Shown: in pieces, positions 22,701 through 30,240 of the stretch
How the letters are laid out: each line of letters begins with the position of its first letter
Position numbering within the stretch: position 1 is the stretch's first letter
Origin: Atriophallophorus winterbourni
Lineage: Eukaryota; Platyhelminthes; Trematoda; Plagiorchiida; Microphallidae
Assembly: GCA_013407085.1 (NCBI GenBank)
Contig: JACCGJ010003206.1
Location: 1 to 64,000 of the forward strand
Direction: 5' to 3'
Length of the DNA stretch: 64,000 nucleotides
The notes under the pieces: generated by a model
The model's database searches: none
The model's input: only the letters and a program-made list of their open reading frames with translations
Told to the model about the DNA's origin: nothing
Translations under genes and position numbers: made by a program

Positions 22701-24956
22701 TTACCGACAAGCAGTCAATAATTAATCTGTAGCTATTTAACGCATTTCTTAGACCACACGTAACTCCCAACGTTTGTATGGACAATTTCAGCATAATATT
22801 CCATGGCCCGCCTATCTCCAAGCACGCTGTGGACTACCCAATGACGGCAGGCCCCTCGAAGAACTCATCGCCTACGACTGCCGGTGGAGGAGTCGTCAGC
22901 CGTGTCGGTGTCTGGTTTCATCCGGTTGTCCAATCCTCCCACCCTGTGTGGAATTCCCGTGGCTTTACCAGTCCACCACGGCGAATGCATGGAATGACGC
23001 CATATCCTCTGACGCGGTAAAGAAAGAGGCCTCGCCAACACCCGTTACTTCCACGCGGAATGATTCAACTCTCGATCAAGATGATAAGCCGCGTCCCACG
23101 GATTCCAAATCAAACTCCCGTACGTTGGACTTTGTGAATGTGTTGTTTACCGGTTTGCAGAAACACGCTTGAGTCTCACTGTCTAGGCCTTTACTTGGAT
23201 GAGGCTTGCGAATCATCATTATCATGTTGCGCGTGAAGTTGCATTTCTTGATTGAGGGTAAATTTCAATCGAGTTTTAGGCACTTTATTGCAGTTTACCG
23301 ATTCTGTGGACCCTGCGGTGGCTTTGCCATGTCTACAGAATGGAAAATGGTCGTATTCCGAAAGATCTAGTTTATGCTACAAAGACGTTTGCAAAAGAGA
23401 TATGAAAGCTCTTGGCATTGACCCCGCGAGCTGGGAACAACTTGCTCTTGACCGCTCACATTGGATGCATTGTGTAAACCGTCGTCTGCAAGCCGGGGAG
23501 GAGCAGATACAACTCTTGGCTGTTGAACGTAGATCACGCCGCCGGCGTGCAACCGACCGAGTTCTGCAAGCGCTGCGGGAGAGATTGTTCCTCCTGAATC
23601 GGACTGTATAGTCATTCGAAAATCTGTAGAACATGAAAATTCATGCGACTGTGCTGTACATCCATTGTCGACATCGACCGCAGGCCAACAACAACAATTC
23701 TCTGTTGGCTGAATATCAGGCAAAACGGGTTGTCGTTGAGGTCAGGTTATAATTTCTCACGGCTGATCCTCTGATTATTTCGCCCTACGATGGAGTATGC
23801 GGTAGAGGTCTGGGCTCCTTGGCTGCGAAAAGATATTTCTCTCCTTGATATAATCTATCATAGAGCAACAAAGTTAGTGATGGGTCTTCGCAATGTTCCG
23901 TAAACCGAAAGATTGCGACGTCTGGGTCTATGTGACTGTACCGAAAGGAGGATACGACGCGATATTATTCTGACCTATAGAATTGTGTCTATCGAAGGAC
24001 ATCCACTAAAACACTTGCTTGATGTGTGTGTGATGGGAAAGTGACACGCGGACATACCTTTTCCCTTTAAATCCCAAGTTCCCGTATTGATTGTCGGCGC
24101 CATCTTTTCACCGTACGTGCTATATTTCTTTGGAATTGCCACCCCAACATGTGGTGGACTCTCCTTGCCTGGCGGTGTTTAAAGCGAAATTGGACTTACA
24201 TATGCAAAATAATATCATTCGTGAGCCTTACATTTGATATTCTGTATTCCATTTATACTATTATATTTTTCACATTTTCATTCATACTGTCATCCTATGG
24301 TGTTGTAAAGTAATAACTTTCGTAACCATAAATCCTTGTGTTAGCAGCTCCGTAAATAGAGGTATCGTAGAGTGTGATACGATTAGTCATTGGCGTAAAA
24401 CTTAAATTTGAAAGCACCCGGAACTGGGTACTGTGTAAACAGCCAATTAATCTGGCGTTTATTTATGTGACTTGTGTTGCTTAGAATTTCAAACGGTCTG
24501 ATAGAGGTGGAAGATGATATGCTGCTTAATCATCCTTCGTCAGAAGCGAAACATTGCCCCAAATCCACAAAAACAGATTTCTTCCAGCGAATCTGGGCAT
24601 TTTATACTCTTGGAAAAAGTTTGCCTATTTATATCTATCGGATTTCTTGTTCCGTTTACACAGCTCCACAAACAATGACTGCCGCCCAAGTCGCTGATAG
24701 CACAGCAAGTATCCCCGCCAACACTACGGGGCAGATCCGTGATCCTCTTCTTCCATGCGCCAACCGCCATCCACTTGGGGCTCCCGTCACATGCTGTCAC
24801 GGGATTCACTTCCCTGCCCTCGGCATTCCCAACGCTGCCACTCACCAACCATCCGCCGCAACGGAAACGCCTCAGTCAAATCAAGCGGCAAACACTGGAC
24901 AATCAAGTGGTGGCACGTCGGTTCCCTTGGCAACCCCGAGTGGAGCGGTTACATGA
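3663..24956 (+). CDS. NRBP1: NRBP-family pseudokinase (nuclear receptor binding protein / Madm), 16 exons
   Basis: Exons: 3663-3983, 4021-4203, 4242-4371, 4411-4484, 4524-4749, 5475-5676, 7815-8113, 8201-8497, 10024-10052, 12068-12562, 14394-14560, 16400-16622, 21538-21646, 22202-22476, 22792-23119, 24664-24956. All introns are GT-AG and every junction keeps frame, giving 3651 nt or 1216 residues plus TGA. NRBP proteins are catalytically dead kinase-like adaptors; in animals they bind TSC22-type and ubiquitin-ligase partners and act in trafficking, growth and signalling. The joined protein follows human NRBP1 through the acidic N-terminus, the degenerate kinase fold, the VPVLKLLSAKVIV and DVKNGFYPLFG motifs and a conserved C-terminal helix region, then continues about 400 residues beyond it. 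The start ATG at 3663 is the first in-frame Met after a possible acceptor; an earlier Met in the same frame (3564) precedes that acceptor. Exons after 16400 rest on phase and coding look rather than homology. Confidence 0.88.
5083..5220 (-). repeat. CATA-tail repeat, rearranged fragment in NRBP intron 5
   Basis: Pieces of the repeat in shuffled form: GGTGTGCAATC, then ACAGCACTTCTGTGTTGTGC, then TTAGCCCACCTGCGATCTATGACTGTGCGGC. It makes up part of the 725-nt intron. Confidence 0.55.
6142..6406 (+). other. Orphan coding-like ORF inside NRBP intron 6
   Basis: Starting after TTCGCAG there is an open frame reading GLQQAGFYQPNSSQLAQGTI then FTIVTSEYLRQFEPETLLRL, ending TAA at about 6404. Amino-acid composition looks coding. 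It is not in phase with exons 6 and 7, whose direct join is supported by homology, so it is not a constitutive NRBP exon. It may be transposon debris. I do not recognise it. Confidence 0.25.
7174..7398 (-). repeat. CATA-tail repeat, near full length
   Basis: Begins GGTATGTATGAAAGCACAAG and ends at ACTGCACGATTCG on the + strand, lying in NRBP intron 6. Confidence 0.8.
8926..9330. repeat. Two CATA-tail repeat copies facing each other
   Basis: A short + strand-reading copy (8926-9005, TATGATCCAGGCATAGTGCC to TGGACAGATATAAGG) is followed by one in the opposite reading (9186-9330, ACGGATGTGCAATCGTGC to GATCGGGCTTGTGCTTT). The second lacks the centre of the repeat. Both are in NRBP intron 8. Confidence 0.65.
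9560..9890 (+). mobile_element. LINE C-terminal tail remnant
   Basis: Contains GCGCTGCCTGAGAGATTTATC and a frame reading CTGLFDHFNRCEARTHHALV, similar to the Cys/His-ending tail of the LINE at 23300-23710. No intact frame. Confidence 0.45.
10024..10052 (+). other. NRBP1: NRBP exon 9: 29-nt microexon
   Basis: A CAG acceptor precedes 10024 and GTAAGT follows 10052. With one base carried from exon 8 it encodes VRIKPESPDK and brings the frame to phase 0 for exon 10. Without it, exon 8 joined to exon 10 would shift frame. The support is the splice sites and phase, not homology. Confidence 0.7.
10440..10600 (-). repeat. CATA-tail repeat, strongly diverged
   Basis: Recognisable by TTGCAAAGTGCCGTAGTCATT, CTAAGATACTATCG and AACTCCAGACTGTTGTGGCATGCA in the right order. 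It lies in NRBP intron 9. Confidence 0.45.
11034..11540 (+). repeat. Two CATA-tail repeat copies in one orientation
   Basis: The first (11034-11220) runs from TGATGTGTAACACGTAGCAC to GGACCCAGGTTTGCGATTTC. The second (11400-11540) has lost its 5' half and ends TTCATGCATACATACATACAT, showing the simple-repeat tail directly at the element end. Confidence 0.7.
12680..12762 (+). repeat. CATA-tail repeat, 3' half
   Basis: CATATCTGGGCAACCTGACA through GATCAGGCTTTCATAG, just 120 bp after the donor of NRBP exon 10. Confidence 0.7.
13231..13739. repeat. CATA-tail repeats in tail-to-tail pair around a (CATA)n microsatellite
   Basis: A + oriented copy occupies 13231-13424, a (CATA)n tract with a few interruptions 13425-13534, and a - oriented copy 13534-13739 (ATGAAAGCACCAGGCAAAGT to GATTGCACATCC). 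Both copies meet the microsatellite at the same element end. This supports the tract as a tail rather than a chance neighbour. Confidence 0.8.
13780..14050 (-). repeat. Dispersed repeat C (possible LINE 5' part)
   Basis: Its reverse complement begins GGGAAGGAAAACCC and shares CCTCCACTGCCTTG and AAAGGCTTC.GGAG with the insertion at about 2090-2170. It is otherwise unidentified and lies in NRBP intron 10. Confidence 0.4.
14056..14224. repeat. Degenerate (CATA)n microsatellite
   Basis: About 170 bp of CATA/CATG/TATA tetranucleotide repeats with many interruptions, ending 170 bp before NRBP exon 11. Confidence 0.85.
14596..14795 (+). repeat. CATA-tail repeat, near full length
   Basis: Starts GCATTGATGTGCAATCGCAC 35 bp after the donor of NRBP exon 11 and ends ATCAGGCTTGTGATTTCATAG. 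A further partial copy lies at about 14934-15010. Confidence 0.75.
15790..16245. repeat. Two tandem units of repeat D with a palindromic end
   Basis: Two units of about 230 bp each carry ACCGGTTTC.GGCTGTTTGCC, GTCAGGTGGAGACAGTAAGAT and GAACCACGATGTTC. The second unit ends in a 14-bp perfect inverted repeat, AACGAACCACGATG (16144-16157) with CATCGTGGTTCGTT (16227-16240), enclosing a hairpin GAATCAC.TCT.GTGATTC (16202-16218). Related fragments are at about 17795-17900, 26905-26950 and 56765-56860. Confidence 0.6.
16931..17165 (-). repeat. CATA-tail repeat, near full length
   Basis: CACAGCACAATCCTGATCCAG to GATTGCACATCCGG, with TATGGTATGAGAGAG replacing the usual CTAGACAGATATGAG. Upstream, 16805-16925 looks like an older copy of the same repeat. 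Confidence 0.75.
17600..17755 (+). repeat. CATA-tail repeat, partial
   Basis: GTGCAGCTAACATCTTCTAAT to CACATTGCCTGTTGGATCC, missing both ends. It lies in NRBP intron 12. Confidence 0.65.
18331..18566 (-). repeat. CATA-tail repeat, full length
   Basis: GTATGGTATGAAAGCACAAGC to GATTGCACATCCGTG, one of the best preserved copies. Confidence 0.85.
18890..19090 (-). mobile_element. LINE tail remnant
   Basis: On the - strand a frame reads STVVCERDIKKDQGIDTKEL, similar to DVCKRDMKALGIDPASWE in the better preserved tail at 23383. The frame is broken. Confidence 0.35.
19460..21537. other. NRBP intron 12, right part: one LINE tail, otherwise nothing recognised
   Basis: About 20500-20680 is a - strand LINE tail: the + strand text GATGTCAACCATGGATGTACATCACAAG and TCCGATTCGACAGAAACAATTTCTCC is the reverse complement of the family at 23570-23700. 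The rest shows no gene or repeat that I can support. Confidence 0.4.
23161..23210 (+). repeat. CATA-tail repeat fragment just inside NRBP intron 15
   Basis: AAACACGCTTGAGTCTCACT and CTAGGCCTTTACTTGGATGAGGC are repeat pieces, 41 bp after the donor at 23120. If intron 15 is retained, translation stops at a TGA (23170-23172) inside this fragment. Confidence 0.55.
23300..23710 (+). mobile_element. LINE C-terminal domain fragment
   Basis: An open frame reads CYKDVCKRDMKALGIDPASW, then EQLALDRSHWMHCV and RRLQAGEEQIQLLA. This is the segment following the RT domain in a widespread helminth/animal non-LTR element (KDVCKRDMKAL...W..LA.DR..W). It lies in NRBP intron 15. Related tails: 20500, 28750, 36770 and 37786. 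Confidence 0.65.
23740..24260 (+). mobile_element. CR1/jockey-like LINE 3' fragment
   Basis: The text around 23860-24020 reads RATKLVMGLRNVP, ERLRRLGLCDCTERRIRRDI and HPLKHLLD across frame breaks. This matches CATKLVFRYRNLPFTERMIK and HPHKHLLN of the LINE at 56967-59085. Confidence 0.6.
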
Positions 24957-25209
24957 GCTACACGCCAATCACCCGTCTCTACTTAACATCCAGGCAATTT
25001 TGTATGAATCAGAACCACGATTCTCTCTGTTTCATTCTAAAGTCCCCTTCGAATTCGCATGGTTTCTTGATTACTTGTTACTAATTTTCGCTTTTGTTCC
25101 CTGGCCCTTCGTGATCTCGTACTTGTTGGCTGCACTCGAAATTTTTAGCACGCAAATATGCTAGTCTTTTCTGAATCCACACGCGTGTTGCATGTATTTT
25201 CACATGTAA

Positions 25210-25215
25210 ACAATA
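25210..25215 (+). terminator. Possible polyadenylation signal of the NRBP gene
   Basis: AATAAA within AAACAATAAAATAG, about 255 nt after the TGA of exon 16. It is the first canonical signal after the stop, but such hexamers are frequent in AT-rich DNA. Confidence 0.4.
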
Positions 25216-25348
25216 AAATAGCGATTTTTGCTTCCATCGTTTTTTTTACATTCATGCAACGCAATGATGAAATTGAAATGTTTTTTAAATCAAGTTTGGG
25301 AAACAACTCAATGAAAGCAGAATGAAATTCAATTACTGAAAGAAATGA

Positions 25349-25519
25349 TCGGCTCATGGGTCAAATTTTGAACGAGAGTACACTCAGGCTTCTGGTGCGC
25401 AGCTTGCGCATGCCCTTGAGCATGCCGAGGCAGAGTTCTGTGTTGAAATGCAAAAAACATACAATGAAGCGGTTTATCACAATATTGATGATAGTTTCTT
25501 CGATGTCACACTCTATTAA
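25349..25519 (+). other. Coding-like ORF without start codon, unassigned
   Basis: A frame from 25349 to TAA at 25517 reads EREYTQASGAQLAHALEHAE then AEFCVEMQKTYNEAVYHNID. Its composition looks like real protein, and an acceptor-like ACACTCAG lies within it. It could be an alternative last exon of the NRBP gene, but no in-phase donor in exon 16 with a good consensus was found. Product unknown. Confidence 0.3.
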
Positions 25520-25595
25520 CGGTGGCAATTCTCACATCGGTAAATACCAAAGGCTAACAGTCACGGGATATTTGAATGGGAAGGATAAAGGGTAT

Positions 25596-26501
25596 TTAAG
25601 GTGGCTAACTGTATGGAAAATGATGATTTTACGTTTCTCAAAAGGTAATCAAGGTGATTACTTGAAATTTGGTGTGCTGTTTGTTTATATTAAGATGTAT
25701 TACTGTTTTACATTTGATGTGATTTCCTTGTAAAACAAAGGTTTGGTAAGTATTTTTCCCAAAAACATTTTTCGAAAAAATATTCTTTCCTCATCTTAGT
25801 GTGGGCAACGGAAAAGGTTTAGAATGAATGCAAGTGTTTTTACATGATTTTCAGAGTGTATAGGGTGCAATAAGATGCAAAAAGATAAGTCAACCGTGTT
25901 TGGGTAGTTGTGCGTGCGAGAAAAATATTCTTGTAAAGGTTTGCGTAAGAAAAAGCCAATTTCAACCAACATAGATCAAAAACTAAGAGAGATACACTGT
26001 TCAAAATACTTTTATTGCACTCCTTGTCAATGTTTACATACACATGCTTATTTTCATCTTCTTACTACAAAAATTTGCGAAAGCAAAATGCACACCGCGA
26101 CTGAAATTCAACATTTGAGAAAAATGAATTTGAAGTTTGACGCTGAAGCTGTGGGCCAATGAGAACGCGTTTCCGCATGAAAAATGCTCTCTTTTTGCAC
26201 CAACTGTGCCTTTGTAAATAAAATTTTCCACTTGGGAAATAGGTTACTTTTAAGGCCGTTTCGTGACCTTTCAATCGGTATACAACATGGCAGGTGTTTC
26301 GTAGCGAAACTGCCGGTAACCATGAGTTGAAAATCGGCGACTTCGGAAAAAATCTTTCAAACCAGTTCTTCAAAAACTCCTTTATTTTCAGAGACAAAAT
26401 AAGTTATGGTACCGGATAAAATAGACATCAAAGTATCATTTTCTGGAAAAAAACTCAAAACACATATTATAAAGAAAATACCATGTCGTTAGCCACCTTA
26501 A
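25596..26501. mobile_element. Inverted-repeat DNA element with TTAA ends (MITE-like)
   Basis: The left end TTAAGGTGGCTAAC (25596-25609) is a perfect inverted match to the right end GTTAGCCACCTTAA (26488-26501); weaker inverted similarity continues inward (ATGG, T-rich). The 906-bp interior is AT-rich and has no transposase. TTAA at both edges fits a piggyBac-like target duplication; a TA duplication with TIRs starting AAGGTGG is an alternative reading. Confidence 0.6.
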
Positions 26502-26580
26502 TGCAGCTTAGCCCACGAGCAGTTTCTTATTGGTACAGCACTTTGTCTGCATGAGGCTTGTGCTTTCATACATGTATGAA
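26500..26580 (+). repeat. CATA-tail repeat, 3' part
   Basis: TTAGCCCACGAGCAGTTTCTT to GGCTTGTGCTTTCATACATG, immediately next to the inverted-repeat element. Confidence 0.65.
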
Positions 26581-27700
26581 AGGGCCGCATAGTCATAGAC
26601 TGCAAACACACATACTCAAAGTATTCAATAAGTAGCCACAAACGAGCTAACTGCATATTCCTCGATCCAGACTCACCAAATAAGTACAAAACTTCTGGTC
26701 TTAACCTTCCCGAAACCAACCCTCATTGCTGTTTGTTGGCGGAAATAGACCTTTGTGAGAACGCTGTGATATATCTACCTCAGTCATTAATGGTCTGCAT
26801 ACGACCACTTGTTGCGTTTCCTTGCTGGATTGTTTGCAGCATGTTTACTTATCTAACTGTGCACAGGCGATGAATAACAATGGTTTGTCTTTGGAAAAGG
26901 AGTTCGCTCAACGAACCACGGTGTTCTTATGCAGGGTGATTCTTGGTTAAGCGACGGATCGCCAATAAGAGAAGCAGGCGATGAGTTTAGGCCTATGATA
27001 GACTGGCACGAAAACGGTGTCTTGCACAAACACGAGTCACCGCCCTCCCCATCGAGGATAACGTCTGATAACATGTTCTGGGGCTATACAATACTTTTAT
27101 ATAATTGGCACTTGGAATTGTAGTGTTGAAATGAAAAATGGCCACAATCTGTGAAACGACGTCCTTTACTTGGCTGCCCACGAAACATTGGTGTGACAAT
27201 TGTTGACCAAAAACGTACAGCAACGCTTTGTCAAATCGCCAATATTTTCCGACATATACGCTGTGTAATCTCTTCATTGTTTTTATAAGTGCCGGTGCGA
27301 CTAACGTCCACTTACTGATAAACCTTTTTGCGTAATCCGTGTGCGCATTAGGGGTTATGCAATTTAATATTCATCCACTGATGAATCGGACGCCAGATTG
27401 TGGAGATATCCGCCACATCCACCTCCTTAGGGCGACTTATCAGTTTGAATTAATAAAATCTGATAAGGACAGGCTTCCACTACAAACCTATAGCAGAATG
27501 ATTGGAATCATGTCGACTAGTCATGTTATGTGTCTGAACAGACGCATCACAGCTGGAGGATACCGTTTTGATGCTAGTAGTGACTAATTTTATCCAAAAG
27601 CAATGGCGGATAATTGTATACGATAGAAGCGTAGCTAATCCCATAATCACTCTCGAAGTACTGGAAGAAAGGTATATATAACTGCGGATACTTGTCAAGT

Positions 27701-27865
27701 ATGTATGTATGAAATTACAAGCCTAATCCAGATAAAGTGCCGCAAAATCATTAACTGCGCTTAGGCTAATATATTGTGAGGTTACCCAGGTCTAGGTAGA
27801 TATGAGGAGTGAAAATAGAATGGCGGTGAGACCCTAGCGTGTTTTCGCGTGCAGCTCACTACTGA
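27701..27865 (-). repeat. CATA-tail repeat, two thirds
   Basis: ATGTATGTATGAAATTACAAG to GCAGCTCACTACTGATG. The TATG tract is again directly attached to the element end. Confidence 0.7.
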
Positions 27866-30240
27866 TGCTTTACTTGTCCAGTAATATGAGTACTATAGTC
27901 TTATTAATGTTGCCACCTGCTGATTAAGTGAAACTATAGTCACATTCCCTATTTTAGCGTGGATTGTACACGCCAAAGATAGGAAACCATTCCTGGATAA
28001 ATACCTTTTAGAAGTCGGCTAGAGAAAAACACGTGGTCACCACATATAAGCGATAAAATTCCGCATAAATGGTCAAAGTGTATGTTCAACTTTAAGTCTT
28101 CGAGGCAAGCGCACAAAACGTTTGGTGGTTGTGCTGCTATAGCTATATGGTTCTCGTGGTTATAATGAACTCTGTTTAACTATCAATCGTGTAGCACAGT
28201 CTGCGGCACTTGAAACGCTATTACGGCATTCTAGTCGATTACTTTTGATTCGTTGACGTTTGAGCACTAACTCGACAGTTGTCGGCATACATCGTGAGAA
28301 CATGTAGAGAACTTACTGTGCGATTTCCGAGTTTTGCTAGTGCTCGTGGGTTCGGTTGAGCTGAAATGAAAAAGAAACAGCGTTTGCGGGTGGATCGTCA
28401 GTTAAGTTGGTTTTGACATTGTTTGCGCATGAGTTCGGTTGCTCTTGAGACAAGACTGTGCTAAAAACGACGAGTGGCATCAAACAATCCACTACCGTAA
28501 GATCGCAGAATACATGATTATCTTACTGAGATCCACTGGACGTTGAGATGAAGGTTAAGCTTAATAATCCGGTGAGCTGTCAGTTCATGTTGCAATCTGC
28601 AAACCTACATCGCGCCTAACTCATCTCATTCGAGTGAAAACAGCTGCGAAGCGGTGTCTACACGAAATCAGAAGCAAGAGATGCGTTGCATTAGCTGAAC
28701 TATTCCCCGATAGTCCAAGAGGATTCGTAACTTCAAAGAGCGACAGTGGTAAGAAATTTATTGTTGTTGGCCTCCTTCGATCCGTATCGACCAAGCGCAT
28801 GGAGAGTTCACGCTCCGCAGCATTTCAAATGACTAAACAGTCCGATTCGGTAGGAACAATTTCTCCGACAGTACTCGGCCAATCAACGGTATTTGCAGGC
28901 TGTCAGCGATAGATAGATAACTAGGGTTCGAAGCAGACCTCTTGCAACTTGAATTAGATCAATGATGTGAATGCATTCTAACCTGTCTGAGCAAGTGGGA
29001 AGGTACCTTGTGCGAAGCGGTGGCTAATACTAGGTTGGTATTTAGTACAAGATTTAAACTTATTGGGAAAAAACAATCGGCTTGTTCATCCACCCGGAGC
29101 CAATATTTTTTATTCCTCATTCACGACCTAATAAATTCAGAAACTCTTAATTCCATACCTGACTCAAAAACCATTATTTAACCAATCAATGGCTATTTCA
29201 GACATTTGACATTTCGTCAACTTCCATCAGAATTCTTGATGCCGCTCTAGACGAAGCTGTTTTGGATTCAAATATGACTGGCAATCTTAAATTCCCTCAT
29301 TAAACTTTACCGTTTCTCTCGTATTCGTTATACGTATTAGAAATTTGTGTTTAAATTAATTTGGTTCGCTGAAAATTCGTTCAAACGAATGAGGCTTTCT
29401 TCATAGCCAAGGGGCGGCATGCGTTGGAAATAACAAACACATGTTGATGACACATCTGTTTTACGCGGCCTTTGAATCGGTCGTGTTTAATATTGATTTT
29501 TTAATACTTTTCAGGCCTCCATTAACACTTCCTTACACCCATTGTTAACGTTTTTGTGTCAACAAAGGAATTTCAAGCCCATACGCTGTGCACTTTTTCA
29601 TATTTTTGAACTATTTCGGTTCTGCTCAGTCAGGAAAACTTCAAATGAAAAACTGAAACAAGTATTGAAAATCGTTGAATTCGAATTTATGTCTACTTTC
29701 GTCAGAGTCTGGTCACCCTTGCGACGACACCATTCCGAGTTAGGAGCGAAAAACAAAACCGCGTTATGTAAACGATCATTTCCCATTCTGGACCACAAGT
29801 ATTTCATGTCCATCCCAAATACAAACCTATAAAAAGCTCCATCCATGAAACTAGTATACTATTTCCAGCTGTGATTTACTACTAGTGCCAAACGCAGACT
29901 TGCTCAAGTAACCGACGTTACCGAAAATAAGAACAGGCAAATCAACGACGACGTCCAGTTAAAACTAGATGGTCCGAATAAGTATCCACCCATCACAAAA
30001 ATGCTCATTTGTATGCACTTCCATCACACACCCATCACCTGTCTGCTAGTGCACGAATTCAAACAGAAAAACTGACGACATGGTAAAATTATCGCACTGG
30101 ACAAATTGCAGTTGTTACTGCGACAGACACAGAAATTCCACGGCAAGTAACAAACCATCAATATGATTCCCCGATCGGTCACAAACATCTTCAAATGCAT
30201 AAGTAACAAATCACTTATGAAACTTAATCGGAATCCTTAC
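27866..30240. other. Intergenic region between convergent genes
   Basis: About 28750-28915 resembles the reverse complement of the LINE tail at 23570-23700 (TCCGATTCGGTAGGAACAATTTCTCC). The missing last exon or exons of EHBP1 should lie on the - strand here or further left, but none could be identified by phase or similarity. Confidence 0.35.

Larger units (their letters stand above)
16400..24956 (+). other. NRBP1: NRBP exons 12-16: C-terminal extension with paired CX2C motifs
   Basis: Human NRBP1 ends near exon 11; these five exons add about 400 residues. Exon 12 holds a likely coiled coil (ELHEKLAILRLHQQAREQLL). Exon 14 has CALC (964-967) and CYHC (986-989), a CX2C-X18-CX2C spacing that could bind zinc. 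Exon 15 is Cys-rich again (DCRWRSRQPCRC). Exon 16 is Pro/Ala/Thr-rich and ends TGA at 24954. All phases match, but the long introns (4.9 kb after exon 12) mean an extra exon could be missed or two genes could be joined. Confidence 0.7.
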
